This document shows positions 53,531-62,281 of a stretch of DNA of 64,000 nt, piece by piece. Positions within the stretch are counted from its first letter, which is position 1. Each line of letters starts with the position of its first letter. The translations under genes were made by a program, and so were the position numbers. Under the pieces are notes generated by a model that did no database searches, was not told the origin of the DNA, and saw only the letters and a program-made list of their open reading frames with translations. Source of the stretch: Arthrobacter sp. SO5 (GTDB lineage: Bacteria > Actinomycetota > Actinomycetes > Actinomycetales > Micrococcaceae); assembly GCF_020532805.1 (NCBI RefSeq), contig NZ_MQTQ01000008.1:1-64000 (forward strand), given 5' to 3'.

Positions 53531-54544
53531 CTAGATCCATTTGTTGTGCTTGAACGTCCAAAAGAGCACCAGACCCATGCCAACCATTAGTCCCAACGCC
53601 ATCGGATAGCCGAAAACCCAATCGAGTTCCGGCATGGTACGGAAGTTCATTCCGTAAATGGTGCCGATCAGGGTAGGCGCGAACAGGATGGCCGCCCACG
53701 AGGAGATCCGCTTGACCTGCTCGTTCTGGGCGAAGCTGGACTCCGTCAGCAGGCGCATTTCGTCATTCTGCCGCTGGGCCACCAGGGCAGCATTGACGGC
53801 GAGCGCATTCTGCAGCAGGGCGCGGAAGGCCGTGACACGGTCACTGAGCCGCAGCACATGATCCAGGACGTCCCGGAAGTGGTCCTGCAACTCCGGGCCT
53901 GGATGATGGTCCGGTGACTCCGTCATCAGTGACTGCAGGATCCCGGTCAGGGGCGCCGTCGCGCGCTGGAACGTGATGACCTGGCGGGAAAGCTCGTAGA
54001 TGCGGCGGGACACGCCGGGGTCCGCAGCGAAGAGATCGTCCTCGATTTCGTCAATGTCGTTCTCCAACCCGGCGGCCACCGGCTCGTACTCGTCGACCAC
54101 CTGGTCCAGGATGGCGTACAGCACGGCATCGGGCCCCAGAGCGAGGAACTCCGGCTCGGCTTCCATCCGCCGCCGCACCCGCGCGAGATCCGGTGATTCG
54201 GCATGGCGGACTGTCACCACGAAATCCTCGCCGGCGAAGACGTGGATTTCGCCGAATTCCACCTGCTCCAGGTCATCCAGGTAGCGCGCCGGACGCAGCA
54301 CCAGGAACAGTGTCTCGCCGTAGTGTTCCAGCTTGGCCCGCTGGTGACCGGCCAGCGCATCCTCGACCGCCAGATGGTTGAGCTCGAACTCACCGGCCAC
54401 CGAACGTAACTCCGGCGCATCCGGCCGGTATAGGCCGATCCAGGCCATTCCCTCGCGCTGCCGCAGCAGGAAATACGTCTCGTCCAGGCTGTCCGGATCC
54501 GCGGTCCTGTGTCCGTCCACGTAGACGGCGTTGTCAATGATCAT
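53531..54544 (-). CDS. corA: CorA-type magnesium/cobalt transporter
   Basis: This membrane channel takes up magnesium. The large N-terminal cytoplasmic domain (about residues 1-270) is helical and acidic (DEIEDDLFAAD). Two transmembrane helices follow near 278-298 and 313-332. Between them lies the signature GMNFRTMPELDW (GMN motif). The C-terminus is basic (KHNKWI). Length is 337 aa, typical. The ATG at 54542-54544 is used. It converges with tRNA-Arg. Confidence 0.95.
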   Translation of the reverse strand: MIIDNAVYVDGHRTADPDSLDETYFLLRQREGMAWIGLYRPDAPELRSVAGEFELNHLAVEDALAGHQRAKLEHYGETLFLVLRPARYLDDLEQVEFGEIHVFAGEDFVVTVRHAESPDLARVRRRMEAEPEFLALGPDAVLYAILDQVVDEYEPVAAGLENDIDEIEDDLFAADPGVSRRIYELSRQVITFQRATAPLTGILQSLMTESPDHHPGPELQDHFRDVLDHVLRLSDRVTAFRALLQNALAVNAALVAQRQNDEMRLLTESSFAQNEQVKRISSWAAILFAPTLIGTIYGMNFRTMPELDWVFGYPMALGLMVGMGLVLFWTFKHNKWI

Positions 54545-54870
54545 GGCCGCGCCTCCTCCACCGGGGATCCCTTGGCTGCGACGCTATACCGTCGCATCTC
54601 CGGTGCCAACAGCCGGACGTTTCCGCCGGCGCGCACGCCCCGTCCGTGCGCGCACGCCAGTCCGCCCGTCCGCCCGCCCGTCCGACCGCGCCCGGCCGAC
54701 CGCGCCAGAGACGGCGCGCAAGCGCGGCCATTGTCCGGCCCAAACCCTGCTGTGGCGCGCCACCTTCCGCTGGCTGCCTCCCGCCATCAGCACGCTTAGT
54801 ATTAAGCTGACGGGCAGTGCTCGCCGGGAACGCCGGCGCGTCCAGCCCGCAAAGGAAAGGTACGTCCGCC
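54545..54870. other. divergent gap with C/G-rich simple sequence
   Basis: The stretch between corA and the LapA-like gene holds a low-complexity run of CGCCCGTCC-like and CGCACG-like units at about 54640-54710. A hexamer TAGTAT near 54798 could be a -10 box for the LapA-like gene. No gene is seen. Confidence 0.45.
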
Positions 54871-55341
54871 ATGACCCAGACACCCCAAGGATTCGAGCCC
54901 ACAGGCCCGGCGGATTCCCAGCCGCCCGCCGAGGATACCGGCCACCCGGAGTACGCAGGAACCGCCCGGGTCCCCGCTGGCAGCGCCGAAGTGCTGCCGG
55001 CGGCCGAGCCCGCTTCCACGGAGCGGCCGCGCGCGGCAAGCCCGGAGCCGGTTCCCGCTCCGGGCCCGGAGCCGCGCCGGGTGACCCGCGCCGGAATGGT
55101 CTGGGCCGCCGTGGCCAGCGCCCTCGTGGTCCTGATCCTGCTCATCGCCTTCATCCTGCAGAACCAGGACTACGTCCAGGTGAAGTTCTTTGGCCTGCAA
55201 GGGTCAGTCGCCCTCGGGGTCGCGCTGTTCATCGCGGCCGTCGGCGGCGGGGTGCTCGTCGCCATTGCCGGCGCCGCCCGCATCATCCAGCTCCGGCTCG
55301 CAGCACACCGCCAGCGGAGCAGGGCCAACGGAGGCCGCTGA
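54871..55341 (+). CDS. LapA-like membrane protein (DUF1049 domain)
   Basis: The 156-residue protein has a Pro/Glu/Ala-rich N-terminal 70 residues. Two hydrophobic helices follow, near 75-100 and 113-138. Between them lies the pattern FILQNQDYVQVKFFGLQGSVALGVALFI, which is the LapA/YciS (DUF1049) core. The C-terminus is Arg-rich. The ATG at 54871 is preceded by AAAGGAAAGG. E. coli LapAB regulates lipopolysaccharide assembly, which this organism lacks, so the role here is open. Confidence 0.85.
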   Translation: MTQTPQGFEPTGPADSQPPAEDTGHPEYAGTARVPAGSAEVLPAAEPASTERPRAASPEPVPAPGPEPRRVTRAGMVWAAVASALVVLILLIAFILQNQDYVQVKFFGLQGSVALGVALFIAAVGGGVLVAIAGAARIIQLRLAAHRQRSRANGGR

Positions 55342-55386
55342 CGCAGCGGCCCACGTTCGACGCCATCGAGGATGCTTTCAGCAAAC

Positions 55387-56154
55387 CTAGGGCAGCGTCA
55401 GGATGACCGGCCCGTCCTTCGTGATCGCCACGGTGTGCTCGCTGTGGGCAGCGCGGCGGCCCGTCGCCGAGCGGAGGGTCCATTCGTCGTCGTCGTGGAA
55501 GTAATCGTCCTTGCCGCCCAGGATCAGCATCGGCTCGATGGCGATGACCAGCCCCTCGGTCAGCTTGATGCCCCGGCCCGGCCGGCCGTCGTTGGGAACG
55601 TGCGGCTCGGCGTGCATGGTCTTGCCGATGCCATGGCCGCCGTGGTCCGCGAGGAGGCCGTAGCCGGCGCGGCGTGACGCCCCGCCGATCGCATAGCCCA
55701 GGTCCCCCATTTTGTTCCCGATCCGGGCGGCCTCGATGCCGCGGGCCAGGGCGGCATCGGTGGCGTCGATCAGGGCCTGGTCCACCGGGTCGGGGGTCCC
55801 GACGATGAAGCTGATGGCCGCGTCGCCACACCAGCCCTCAAGGAAGGCGCCGCAGTCAACGCTCAGCAGGTCACCGTCCCGGAGCGTGTAGCCGTTCGGG
55901 ATGCCGTGCACCACTGCGTCGTTGACGGACGTGCAAATGACGCCGGGGAACGGTACCGATGCCCAGCGCGGCCGGTAGTTCAGGAAGGCGGGGGTGGCGC
56001 CTGCGCCGGCAATCGAGGCAGCGGCCACGGTGTCCAGTTCCACGAGGGACATCCCGACGGCGGCGGCCTCCCGCACGCGTTCCAGGGTGTTCGCCACCAC
56101 CCGGCCGGCCTCGCGCATCAGGGCAATCTCAGCTGGGTTCTTGATCATCGACAT
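55387..56154 (-). CDS. map: methionine aminopeptidase (type I)
   Basis: The enzyme removes the initiator methionine after deformylation. The metal ligands are in SVDCGAFLEGWCGDAAISF (two Asp), GHGIGKTMHAEP (His), VIAIEPML (Glu) and HSEHTVAIT (Glu). FLNYRPRWASVPFPGVICTSVNDAVVHGIP is the N-terminal family block. The ATG at 56152-56154 (MSMIKN) gives 255 aa, standard for type Ia, without the SH3-binding extension. The frame reads far upstream but is not protein-like there. The upstream gap holds short repeats (56181-56238). Confidence 0.95.
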   Translation of the reverse strand: MSMIKNPAEIALMREAGRVVANTLERVREAAAVGMSLVELDTVAAASIAGAGATPAFLNYRPRWASVPFPGVICTSVNDAVVHGIPNGYTLRDGDLLSVDCGAFLEGWCGDAAISFIVGTPDPVDQALIDATDAALARGIEAARIGNKMGDLGYAIGGASRRAGYGLLADHGGHGIGKTMHAEPHVPNDGRPGRGIKLTEGLVIAIEPMLILGGKDDYFHDDDEWTLRSATGRRAAHSEHTVAITKDGPVILTLP

Positions 56155-56180
56155 GGCTTCAACTCTAGGGCCAGCCGGCC

Positions 56181-56238
56181 CGGTGGCCGAAGTTGCCCGG
56201 TGGCAGAGGTGGCCGAAGTTGCCGGTGGCTAAAGTTGG
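56181..56238. repeat. imperfect tandem repeat between map and the AlkD-like gene
   Basis: Units CGGTGGCCGAAGTTGC (56181), a shortened CCGGTGGCAGAG (56197), GTGGCCGAAGTTGC (56209) and CGGTGGCTAAAGTTGG (56223) follow each other. The period is about 16 bp with indels. The core GGTGGC-GAAG also appears in the array at 1-45. The array ends four bases before the AlkD-like start codon. Confidence 0.75.
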
Positions 56239-56241
56239 CTC

Positions 56242-56940
56242 ATGGCCAATGCTGAACTGCTTGCCACCATCCGGTCCCGGCTTGCTGCCGCCGCCGATCC
56301 GGCCCGGGCCGCCGGAGCCCAGGCCTTTATGAAGTCGCAGATGCCCTCGCTCGGCGTTCGGGTCCCCGCGGTGCGCCGGATTGTCAGGGCGGCAGCCACT
56401 GAGCTGCCGCCGGGCTCGCTCGAGGACCTGAAGTCCGCCGTGCTGGAACTCTGGCGCGGTGCCACCTTTCGCGAGGAACGCTACGCGGCGATCGAGCTCA
56501 CCGGGCTCCGGCTTGCCGCCGGCGAGCTCAGCATGCTTCCGCTGTACGAGGAGATCATCCGCAGCGGCGCGTGGTGGGACCTCGTCGACGGCGTTTCTCA
56601 CCGGCTCTGCGCACTGCTGCAGGCGCACCGGCAGGAACTGGCCCCGGAGCTGCGCCGCTGGAGCGCGGACCCGGACTTCTGGATCCGGCGGGCCTCCATC
56701 ACGGCGCAGCTGGGCGCGAAATCGGCCACCGATCCGGCCCTGCTGGCAGACGTGATCGATGCCAACCTTCACGATCAGGAGTTCTTCATCCGCAAGGCCA
56801 TCGGCTGGGCGCTTCGCGACTATGCCTCAACGGACCCCGGCTGGGTCCGCGCCTTCGTCGAGCGGCGCGGCCCTGGGCTCAGCCCGCTTTCGCGCCGGGA
56901 AGCGCTCAGGAAGCTGCCCGCCCCGGGGGACGGCAGCTAG
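56242..56940 (+). CDS. DNA alkylation repair protein (AlkD-like, HEAT repeats)
   Basis: The 232-residue protein is all-helical. It opens with AMANAELLATIRSRLAAAADPARAAGAQAFMKSQMPSLGVRVPAVR, the start pattern of AlkC/AlkD-like glycosylases. Characteristic residues are WDLVDGVSHRLCALL (in AlkD a Trp and Asp at this position contact DNA), DPDFWIRRASI, and the last helix LSRREALRKL. Members remove N3- and N7-alkylated bases without base flipping. The ATG at 56242 is immediately preceded by the repeat array, so the ribosome-binding site lies inside the repeat. The gene is convergent with the MptB-like gene. Confidence 0.86.
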   Translation: MANAELLATIRSRLAAAADPARAAGAQAFMKSQMPSLGVRVPAVRRIVRAAATELPPGSLEDLKSAVLELWRGATFREERYAAIELTGLRLAAGELSMLPLYEEIIRSGAWWDLVDGVSHRLCALLQAHRQELAPELRRWSADPDFWIRRASITAQLGAKSATDPALLADVIDANLHDQEFFIRKAIGWALRDYASTDPGWVRAFVERRGPGLSPLSRREALRKLPAPGDGS

Positions 56941-56949
56941 CCGCAGCCA

Positions 56950-58551
56950 TCAGATCACCGGACGGGTGGTGACCGGCTCCTCCGACTTGCTGAACAGCAG
57001 TTTGGTCTTAGGGTCCAGGAAGATCAGGTACAGGGCGAAGAGCAGGGCGATGATCGCGGCGGCGTTGCGCGCCAGCGCGAGGGCCAGGCCCAGGTCCGCG
57101 GTCTGCAGGTAGGGGAAGACTTCCAGCTGGTCCGAGATAGCGTAGACCATGAAAAAGGACACGATGAAGTACAGCGCCTTGACCTGCCAGTCATCCCGGA
57201 TGCCGGTGACGGCGAAAAGCGGAATGAGCCAGACGACGTACCAGGACTGGATCATCGGGGCCAGGACCACGACGGCGGCGAACGCCAGCGTGAGGCGGCG
57301 CATCAGTCGGTCGTAGTCTCCGCGGAAGATCTGCCAGGCCACGATCCCGAGCGCGAGCAGCTTGCCGGCGTCGTACACCCACTTGGCCATCCCCCAGCCG
57401 TCCAGCCCGAAGGCGTTGAGCAGGGAGGCGACCACGAGGCCGAGCAGTCCGATCGGGGCGTACCAGATCCAGATGCTGCCCGGGGCGGAGAGCCCGTTGA
57501 TCCAGCCGAAGCCGAATCCGTTGACCAGGCTCATGGCATAGAGCAGGGCCAGGCTGATTCCGGCCGTGAGCCCCCAGAAGAGGAACTTCCGCGGCCAGCC
57601 GGCATTCTTTCCGGCCCAGAGCAGCCCGATGAACGGCAGGAAGACGATCGTGATGGGCTTGACCGAGATGGAGAGCGTCACCAGGACGATGCCGAGGACA
57701 ACGCGCCGGGTAGCGCAGTAGTACAGGCCGGCAAGGGCCAGGCCGATCATCAGGGCGTCGTTGTGGACGCTGGCGACGAAGTTGGTGAGGAAGAGGGGGT
57801 TGGCGGCGGTGAGCCACAGGGCCCGGTGCGGGTTGACGCCGTGGAGTTCAGCGAGCTTGGGCACATAAATCACGCACAGCACTATCCCGAGAAGGGCGGC
57901 GAGGCGGAACAGCATGATGCTGGCCTCGGGGTGCACGTGCGTGGACCAGACAATCAGTTGTTCGATCCAGAGGAAGAGCTGCCCGTACGGGACGGGCGCC
58001 TCGGTCCACATCTTGTCGGCGCCGAGCTGGAAGTAGTTGGAAAGCGCCGAAATGCCGTTTTCGTACGGGTTGAAGCCCTCCACCATCAGGCGGCCCTGCC
58101 CGATGTAGGCGTAGACGTCCCGGCTGAACAGCGGAACGGAGAACATCAGCGGAAGGCCCCAGAGGACAACTGCCTGCAGGGTCGCCTTGCGTGCCTGCGC
58201 CCCCCATACCCGCACCCGCTGGCCGAGACGCAGCCACGAGCGGACCAGCAGCATCCCGCCGACGGCCAGCAGCAGAATGCACAGGCCGACGCCGAACGCC
58301 TCCGTGCGCATCCAGATGAACAGCGGAAGCCTGCGGAGCTCGGAGGCCGGCGCGAGCCAGCCGACGCCGAGCGAACCGACTGCCATGAAGACTGATCCGA
58401 TGAATCCCGCCAGGAGCGGGGTACGGGGGTTGTCCACTTCGGGAACAGCCGCCGTCCCGGACGTGCGGGACGAACCTTCCGTGCGGGACGAACCTTCTGT
58501 GTGGGACGTGCCGGTAGCCGTTTTCCCCGTCACAGGCACAGGCGCCGTCAT
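56950..58551 (-). CDS. mptB: polyprenol-phosphomannose-dependent alpha-1,6-mannosyltransferase, MptB-like
   Basis: This is a polytopic GT-C membrane glycosyltransferase with about 12 hydrophobic helices over 533 aa. The luminal-loop motif SRDVYAYIGQGRLMVEGFNPYENG near residue 140 resembles the DVYsYaaqG motif of MptB and related enzymes. Downstream, FRLAALLGI, NPLFLTNFVASVHNDALMIGLALAGLYYC and MIQSWYVVWLIP are family-like. MptB builds the mannan core of lipomannan in Corynebacterineae, and Micrococcaceae have similar lipomannans. The N-terminal 40 residues carry an 18-bp coding repeat (EGSSRT twice) before the first helix. The ATG at 58549-58551 is chosen, although the frame extends further. 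Confidence 0.8.
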   Translation of the reverse strand: MTAPVPVTGKTATGTSHTEGSSRTEGSSRTSGTAAVPEVDNPRTPLLAGFIGSVFMAVGSLGVGWLAPASELRRLPLFIWMRTEAFGVGLCILLLAVGGMLLVRSWLRLGQRVRVWGAQARKATLQAVVLWGLPLMFSVPLFSRDVYAYIGQGRLMVEGFNPYENGISALSNYFQLGADKMWTEAPVPYGQLFLWIEQLIVWSTHVHPEASIMLFRLAALLGIVLCVIYVPKLAELHGVNPHRALWLTAANPLFLTNFVASVHNDALMIGLALAGLYYCATRRVVLGIVLVTLSISVKPITIVFLPFIGLLWAGKNAGWPRKFLFWGLTAGISLALLYAMSLVNGFGFGWINGLSAPGSIWIWYAPIGLLGLVVASLLNAFGLDGWGMAKWVYDAGKLLALGIVAWQIFRGDYDRLMRRLTLAFAAVVVLAPMIQSWYVVWLIPLFAVTGIRDDWQVKALYFIVSFFMVYAISDQLEVFPYLQTADLGLALALARNAAAIIALLFALYLIFLDPKTKLLFSKSEEPVTTRPVI

Positions 58552-58709
58552 CTCAGGGTCATCCAATCTTTCGTGGGGCTTAATTCCACCGTCAGCCAGC
58601 CTTGAAAACCGGCCCGGGGCGCGCCGCCGGGACGAACAATTCCGCCGGCCGCGTAACCGAAATCCTAGCACCGGACGGCTCAGGGGCGGCGGAACGGTAG
58701 GCTGGGCGC

Positions 58710-59363
58710 GTGCCTATATCTAATGAACGCATCGTCTGGATCGACTGCGAAATGACCGGCCTGGACACCACCCACGACGCCCTCATCGAAGTGGCCGCCC
58801 TGGTGACGGATTCGGAGCTCAACATCCTCGGTGACGGCGTCGACGTCGTGATCAAGCCGGACGACGCCGCACTGGCACAAATGGGCGACTTCGTCCGCGA
58901 CATGCACACCCGTTCCGGGCTCCTGGCAGAACTCCCGCACGGGAAGACCATGGCGGAGGCGCAGTCAATCGTGCTGGAGTACGTCAGGAAGTGGGTTCCG
59001 GATCCCAAGAAGGCCCCGCTGGGCGGCAACTCGGTGGGAACTGACCGCGTTTTCCTGGTCCGCGACATGCCCGAACTCGTGGAGCACCTGCACTACCGGG
59101 TCATCGATGTGAGCACCATCAAGGAACTCTCGCGCCGCTGGTACGCGCGTGCCTACTTCCAGTCCCCCGCGAAGCTCGGCGGGCACCGGGCGCTCGGGGA
59201 CATCCAGGATTCCATCGACGAACTGCGGTACTACCGCGAGGCCGTCTTTGTCCCCGCCCCGGGGCCGGACAGCGCCGCCGCGCAGAGGATCGCCAGGAAG
59301 GTCATGGGTACCGCGGAGAAGCCGGCCCCGGAGCCCGCACCTTCTCCAACCCTTGCCGAGTAG
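58710..59363 (+). CDS. orn: oligoribonuclease
   Basis: Orn is a 3'-5' exoribonuclease that finishes RNA decay by cutting di- to penta-nucleotides and pGpG. DEDDh motifs are IVWIDCEMTGLD near residue 7-18, GNSVGTDRVFLVRDMP near 108, and GGHRALGDIQDSIDELRYY near 152. Length is 217 aa, with a C-terminal extension rich in Pro and Ala beyond the usual 180. The start codon at 58710 is used. It is divergent from the MptB-like gene and precedes tRNA-His by about 150 bases. Confidence 0.96.
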   Translation: MPISNERIVWIDCEMTGLDTTHDALIEVAALVTDSELNILGDGVDVVIKPDDAALAQMGDFVRDMHTRSGLLAELPHGKTMAEAQSIVLEYVRKWVPDPKKAPLGGNSVGTDRVFLVRDMPELVEHLHYRVIDVSTIKELSRRWYARAYFQSPAKLGGHRALGDIQDSIDELRYYREAVFVPAPGPDSAAAQRIARKVMGTAEKPAPEPAPSPTLAE

Positions 59364-59506
59364 CTGTCCGGAGTAATCTGCGCCACGTTTCGAGGTAATT
59401 TCGGTGAAAACCCGAAAATTGGCAGAACCACCCCCGAACAGCAGGTAAGCTATTTGTCGTTGCCTTTGCAGCCCGCCGGTCCACCGGTTGGCGTGTCGGG
59501 GCGCAT

Positions 59507-59580
59507 GGTGGGCGTAGCTCAGTTGGCAGAGCGCCTGGTTGTGGTCCAGGAGGTCGCGGGTTCAACCCCCGTCGCTCACC
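59507..59580 (+). tRNA. tRNA-His (GTG)
   Basis: The acceptor stem is GTGGGCG/CGCTCAC, with the extra G(-1) encoded at 59507 opposite the discriminator C. The anticodon loop TTGTGGT gives GTG, the D-loop contains TCAGTTGGCAGA, and the T-arm is GTTCAACC. CCA is not encoded. An encoded G(-1) is the bacterial norm for tRNA-His. Confidence 0.94.
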
Positions 59581-59617
59581 CTCATGAAGGACGGCAGTAA
59601 GTGTCCGACCTAAGACG

Positions 59618-59652
59618 AAGGCCGTACCGGATATCCGGTGCGGCCTTTGTCG
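59618..59652 (+). terminator. terminator after tRNA-His
   Basis: AAGGCCGTACCGGAT and ATCCGGTGCGGCCTT form a 15-bp stem with one G-T wobble. The second arm is followed by TGTCGTC. It lies about 40 bases after the tRNA and before the acyl-CoA dehydrogenase gene, so it should insulate the two. Confidence 0.75.
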
Positions 59653-59710
59653 TCTGCACAAGCGTCTGTGCAGCTGTCCGTCCCAGGAGCCGTCACCGGA
59701 AGGAAACGCC

Positions 59711-60865
59711 ATGAAGCGCACGCTCTTTGAAGAAGACCACGAGATGTTCCGTGAGATGGCTGCCGAGTTCAACGCCCGGGCCGTGGCCCCGCACTACGCC
59801 CAGTGGGACAAGGACCACATGATGTCCCGTGAGCTGTGGACGGCCGCCGGCGAGCAGGGCCTGCTGGGCCTCGCGGTGCCCGAGGAGTTCGGCGGCCTGG
59901 GCATGGACGACTACCGCTTCCGTGCTGTGCTCGACGAGGAATTCGCCAGGAGCAACCACCTCGCGGTGGGCCTGGCCTTCCACCTGCACGACGACATGGT
60001 CCTCCCCCACCTGCTGGCCTACGGCTCCGAGGACCTCAAAGGCCGCTGGCTGCCCGGCATGGTGTCCGGCGATAAGGTCACCTCGATCGCCTGGACCGAA
60101 CCCGGTGCCGGCTCGGACCTGCGCGGCATCAGGACCAAGGCGGTGCGCGACGGCGACGACTGGCTGATCAGCGGCCAGAAGACTTTCATCGGCAACGGCA
60201 TCTCCGGCGACGCTTCCCTCGTCCTGGCCCGGACCGACGGCGGCACCGGCCGCGGAAACAGCGACTCCTTCTCCTTGTTCATGGTCGCCAAGGGCGAGGG
60301 CTACAACACGGGCAAGCAGCTGGACAAGATGGGCCTGCAGGCCTCCGACACCGCGGAACTGTTCTTCGATAATGTCCGGGTGCCGCACGCTGACCTGGTG
60401 GGCGAGGAAGGCAAGGGCCTGCAGTACGCGGCCGAGCAGCTCCCCCAGGGCCGGCTGGCGATCGCCGCGGCCAGCTCCGCCGTCGTCCGGGCCATCTACG
60501 AGGCGACCGTGCGCTACGCGAAGGACCGCAACGCCTTCGGCGAACGGATCATCGATTTCCAGAACAGCCGTTTTGAGCTGGCCGATATCCTTACCGAGGT
60601 CGAGGTCACCGAGACGTATGTTGACCGGGCGATCCTGGCGTTCAACGCCGGGGAGCTCGACGCAGCGTCCGCCGCCCGCGCGAAGCTGTGGGCCTCCGAG
60701 CGCGCCAAGTCGGTCACCGACCGCTGCCTCCAGCTGCACGGGGGCTACGGCTACATCCTGGAATACCCCGTGGCGCAGGCCTTCCTGGCCGCCCGGCTGC
60801 TGACCATCTTCGGCGGCACCAACGAAATCATGCGCGACGTCGTCGGCCGCACCATCGCCGGCTAG
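59711..60865 (+). CDS. acyl-CoA dehydrogenase
   Basis: This FAD enzyme makes trans-2-enoyl-CoA in fatty-acid or branched-chain oxidation. The N-terminal helical domain is followed by the flavin/acyl-binding SIAWTEPGAGSDLRGIRTKAVRDGDDWLISGQKTFIGNG near residues 116-154. DKMGLQASDTAELFFDNVRVP comes next. The C-terminal helical domain has RNAFGERIIDFQ, and the flavin-contact LQLHGGYGYILEYPVAQAFLAARLLTIFGGTNEIMRDVVGRTI. Length is 384 aa. Substrate specificity is not readable from sequence alone. The ATG at 59711 is preceded by GGAAGGAAACG. def follows 57 bases after the stop. Confidence 0.93.
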   Translation: MKRTLFEEDHEMFREMAAEFNARAVAPHYAQWDKDHMMSRELWTAAGEQGLLGLAVPEEFGGLGMDDYRFRAVLDEEFARSNHLAVGLAFHLHDDMVLPHLLAYGSEDLKGRWLPGMVSGDKVTSIAWTEPGAGSDLRGIRTKAVRDGDDWLISGQKTFIGNGISGDASLVLARTDGGTGRGNSDSFSLFMVAKGEGYNTGKQLDKMGLQASDTAELFFDNVRVPHADLVGEEGKGLQYAAEQLPQGRLAIAAASSAVVRAIYEATVRYAKDRNAFGERIIDFQNSRFELADILTEVEVTETYVDRAILAFNAGELDAASAARAKLWASERAKSVTDRCLQLHGGYGYILEYPVAQAFLAARLLTIFGGTNEIMRDVVGRTIAG

Positions 60866-60922
60866 GCGCCGACCACCAGCGAGCAACCAGCGAGCAAGAA
60901 AGCACTAGAGGAAACAACTGAC

Positions 60923-61495
60923 ATGACCGTTCTGCCGATCACGATCTGGGGCGAACCCGTATTGCACCGCCGGGCCGCGGAAGTCGACGCCTTCGACGAC
61001 GGACTGCGGGCCCTGATCGCGGACATGATCGAGACCAACGACGCCGCCAACGGCGTCGGCCTCGCCGCGCCCCAGGTAGGGGTAGGCAAGCGGCTCTTCG
61101 TGTACAAATACGAGAACGACGACGGCGCCCCGCCCGCCGGCGTCGTCGTTAACCCGGTGCTGACCCTCTCCAAGATCTCCGGCGCGCTGCCGGATCCGGA
61201 TGAGGACGAGGAAGGCTGCCTGTCTTTCCCGGGCGGGCAGTACCCGCTCCAGCGCGCCGAATGGGCGCGGGTACAGGGCTTCGACGGAGACGGAAATCCG
61301 GTGGACTTCGAGGCCACGGGCTGGTTCGCCCGGGTCATCCAGCACGAATACGACCACCTGGACGGCACGCTGTACGTCAACCGGCTGATCGACCGCTATT
61401 CCCGCAAGGCCATGAAGCAGGCCAAGAAAAGCGGCTGGGGCGTCCCGGGACTGACCTGGATGCCGGGCGTGGATCCGGACCCCTTCGGGCACTAG
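60923..61495 (+). CDS. def: peptide deformylase
   Basis: The metalloenzyme removes the formyl group from nascent N-terminal Met. The three motifs are clear: GVGLAAPQVG near residues 44-53, EEGCLSFPG near 95-103 and QHEYDHLDG (HExxH) near 138-146. Length is 190 aa. The ATG at 60923 follows AGAGGAAACAA. Together with map (55.4-56.2 kb) both N-terminal processing enzymes lie in the window, though not adjacent. The stop is 10 bases from that of the convergent hydrolase. Confidence 0.96.
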   Translation: MTVLPITIWGEPVLHRRAAEVDAFDDGLRALIADMIETNDAANGVGLAAPQVGVGKRLFVYKYENDDGAPPAGVVVNPVLTLSKISGALPDPDEDEEGCLSFPGGQYPLQRAEWARVQGFDGDGNPVDFEATGWFARVIQHEYDHLDGTLYVNRLIDRYSRKAMKQAKKSGWGVPGLTWMPGVDPDPFGH

Positions 61496-61504
61496 GGCCC
61501 AGGC

Positions 61505-62209
61505 TCACGCGCTCCGGCCGACCGCGGCCAGAATGGCGGCGCCGAGTTCCGCGGGCTTAGTGAACTGTGGCCAATGCCCGGTGGGCAGATCAACGTATTC
61601 GACGTCGCGGACGCTCCCGAGCTCTGCGACAAAGGGGTGTCCGGCCGCGATCATTTCGATCAGCATGGCACTCGGGAACTCGCAGGCGATCACGGTGGCC
61701 GGGACGTCGTAGCGGCGCTCGTCGTGCAGCCTCTGCGGGTCCTGGGCCACGCCCTTCGGCTGCGGGACGGCACGCGCCCGGAACATGGCCCGCAGCTCCT
61801 CGTCGAGGTCAGTGAGGTCTTCATCATCGAACAACTCCCAGGGCGGGAGCGGCACACCGTCGCCGTCGGCCGGCAGCTCCGCGTTGATGACACCGCCGTC
61901 ACCGAGCGGACCGCTGTCAACGTAGATGGCCCTGGCCACACGGTCCGGGCGGGCGTCAACAGCTCCGTGGATGATGGCGCCGCCGCCCGAATGGCCCACC
62001 AGGACCACCGGGGCATCGAAGGCGTCGATCCTCGCCACGACGGCGTCGATGTGGGTGCGCAGGCCGATGCCGGCCCGCGGCGCGTCGGCCGATTCCAGCC
62101 CGGGTAGGGTGAGCGGGTGGACCTGGTGTCCGGCCGCAACCAGCGGCGGCGTCACCCCGTCCCACGACGAGGCGTCCAACCAGAATCCGGGTACCAGGAT
62201 GATGTCCAT
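61505..62209 (-). CDS. alpha/beta hydrolase
   Basis: This is a 234-residue alpha/beta-hydrolase fold protein. It has the start MDIILVPGFWLDASSWDGV (HG-type oxyanion loop with GFW), the nucleophile elbow GHSGGG near residue 73, the acid region DEELRAMFRARAVPQ and the catalytic His in DLPTGHWPQF near residue 217. The substrate is unknown; the cap is small, so an esterase or lactonase is possible. The ATG at 62207-62209 is used. It is convergent with def. Confidence 0.87.
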   Translation of the reverse strand: MDIILVPGFWLDASSWDGVTPPLVAAGHQVHPLTLPGLESADAPRAGIGLRTHIDAVVARIDAFDAPVVLVGHSGGGAIIHGAVDARPDRVARAIYVDSGPLGDGGVINAELPADGDGVPLPPWELFDDEDLTDLDEELRAMFRARAVPQPKGVAQDPQRLHDERRYDVPATVIACEFPSAMLIEMIAAGHPFVAELGSVRDVEYVDLPTGHWPQFTKPAELGAAILAAVGRSA

Positions 62210-62281
62210 GCCGGTACCCTACCTGCCCGCCTCCACTGGCGTCACTGGTGCGGGTTAAAGACGTCCGGAGCGCGGCCGCGG

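Noticed and set aside
53044..53583. 179-codon minus-strand frame containing GGNRTPDRRIRRPLLYPLSYWG
   Set aside because: This is the antisense of tRNA-Arg at 53380-53455; the peptide is a well-known spurious protein made by translating the complement of this tRNA.
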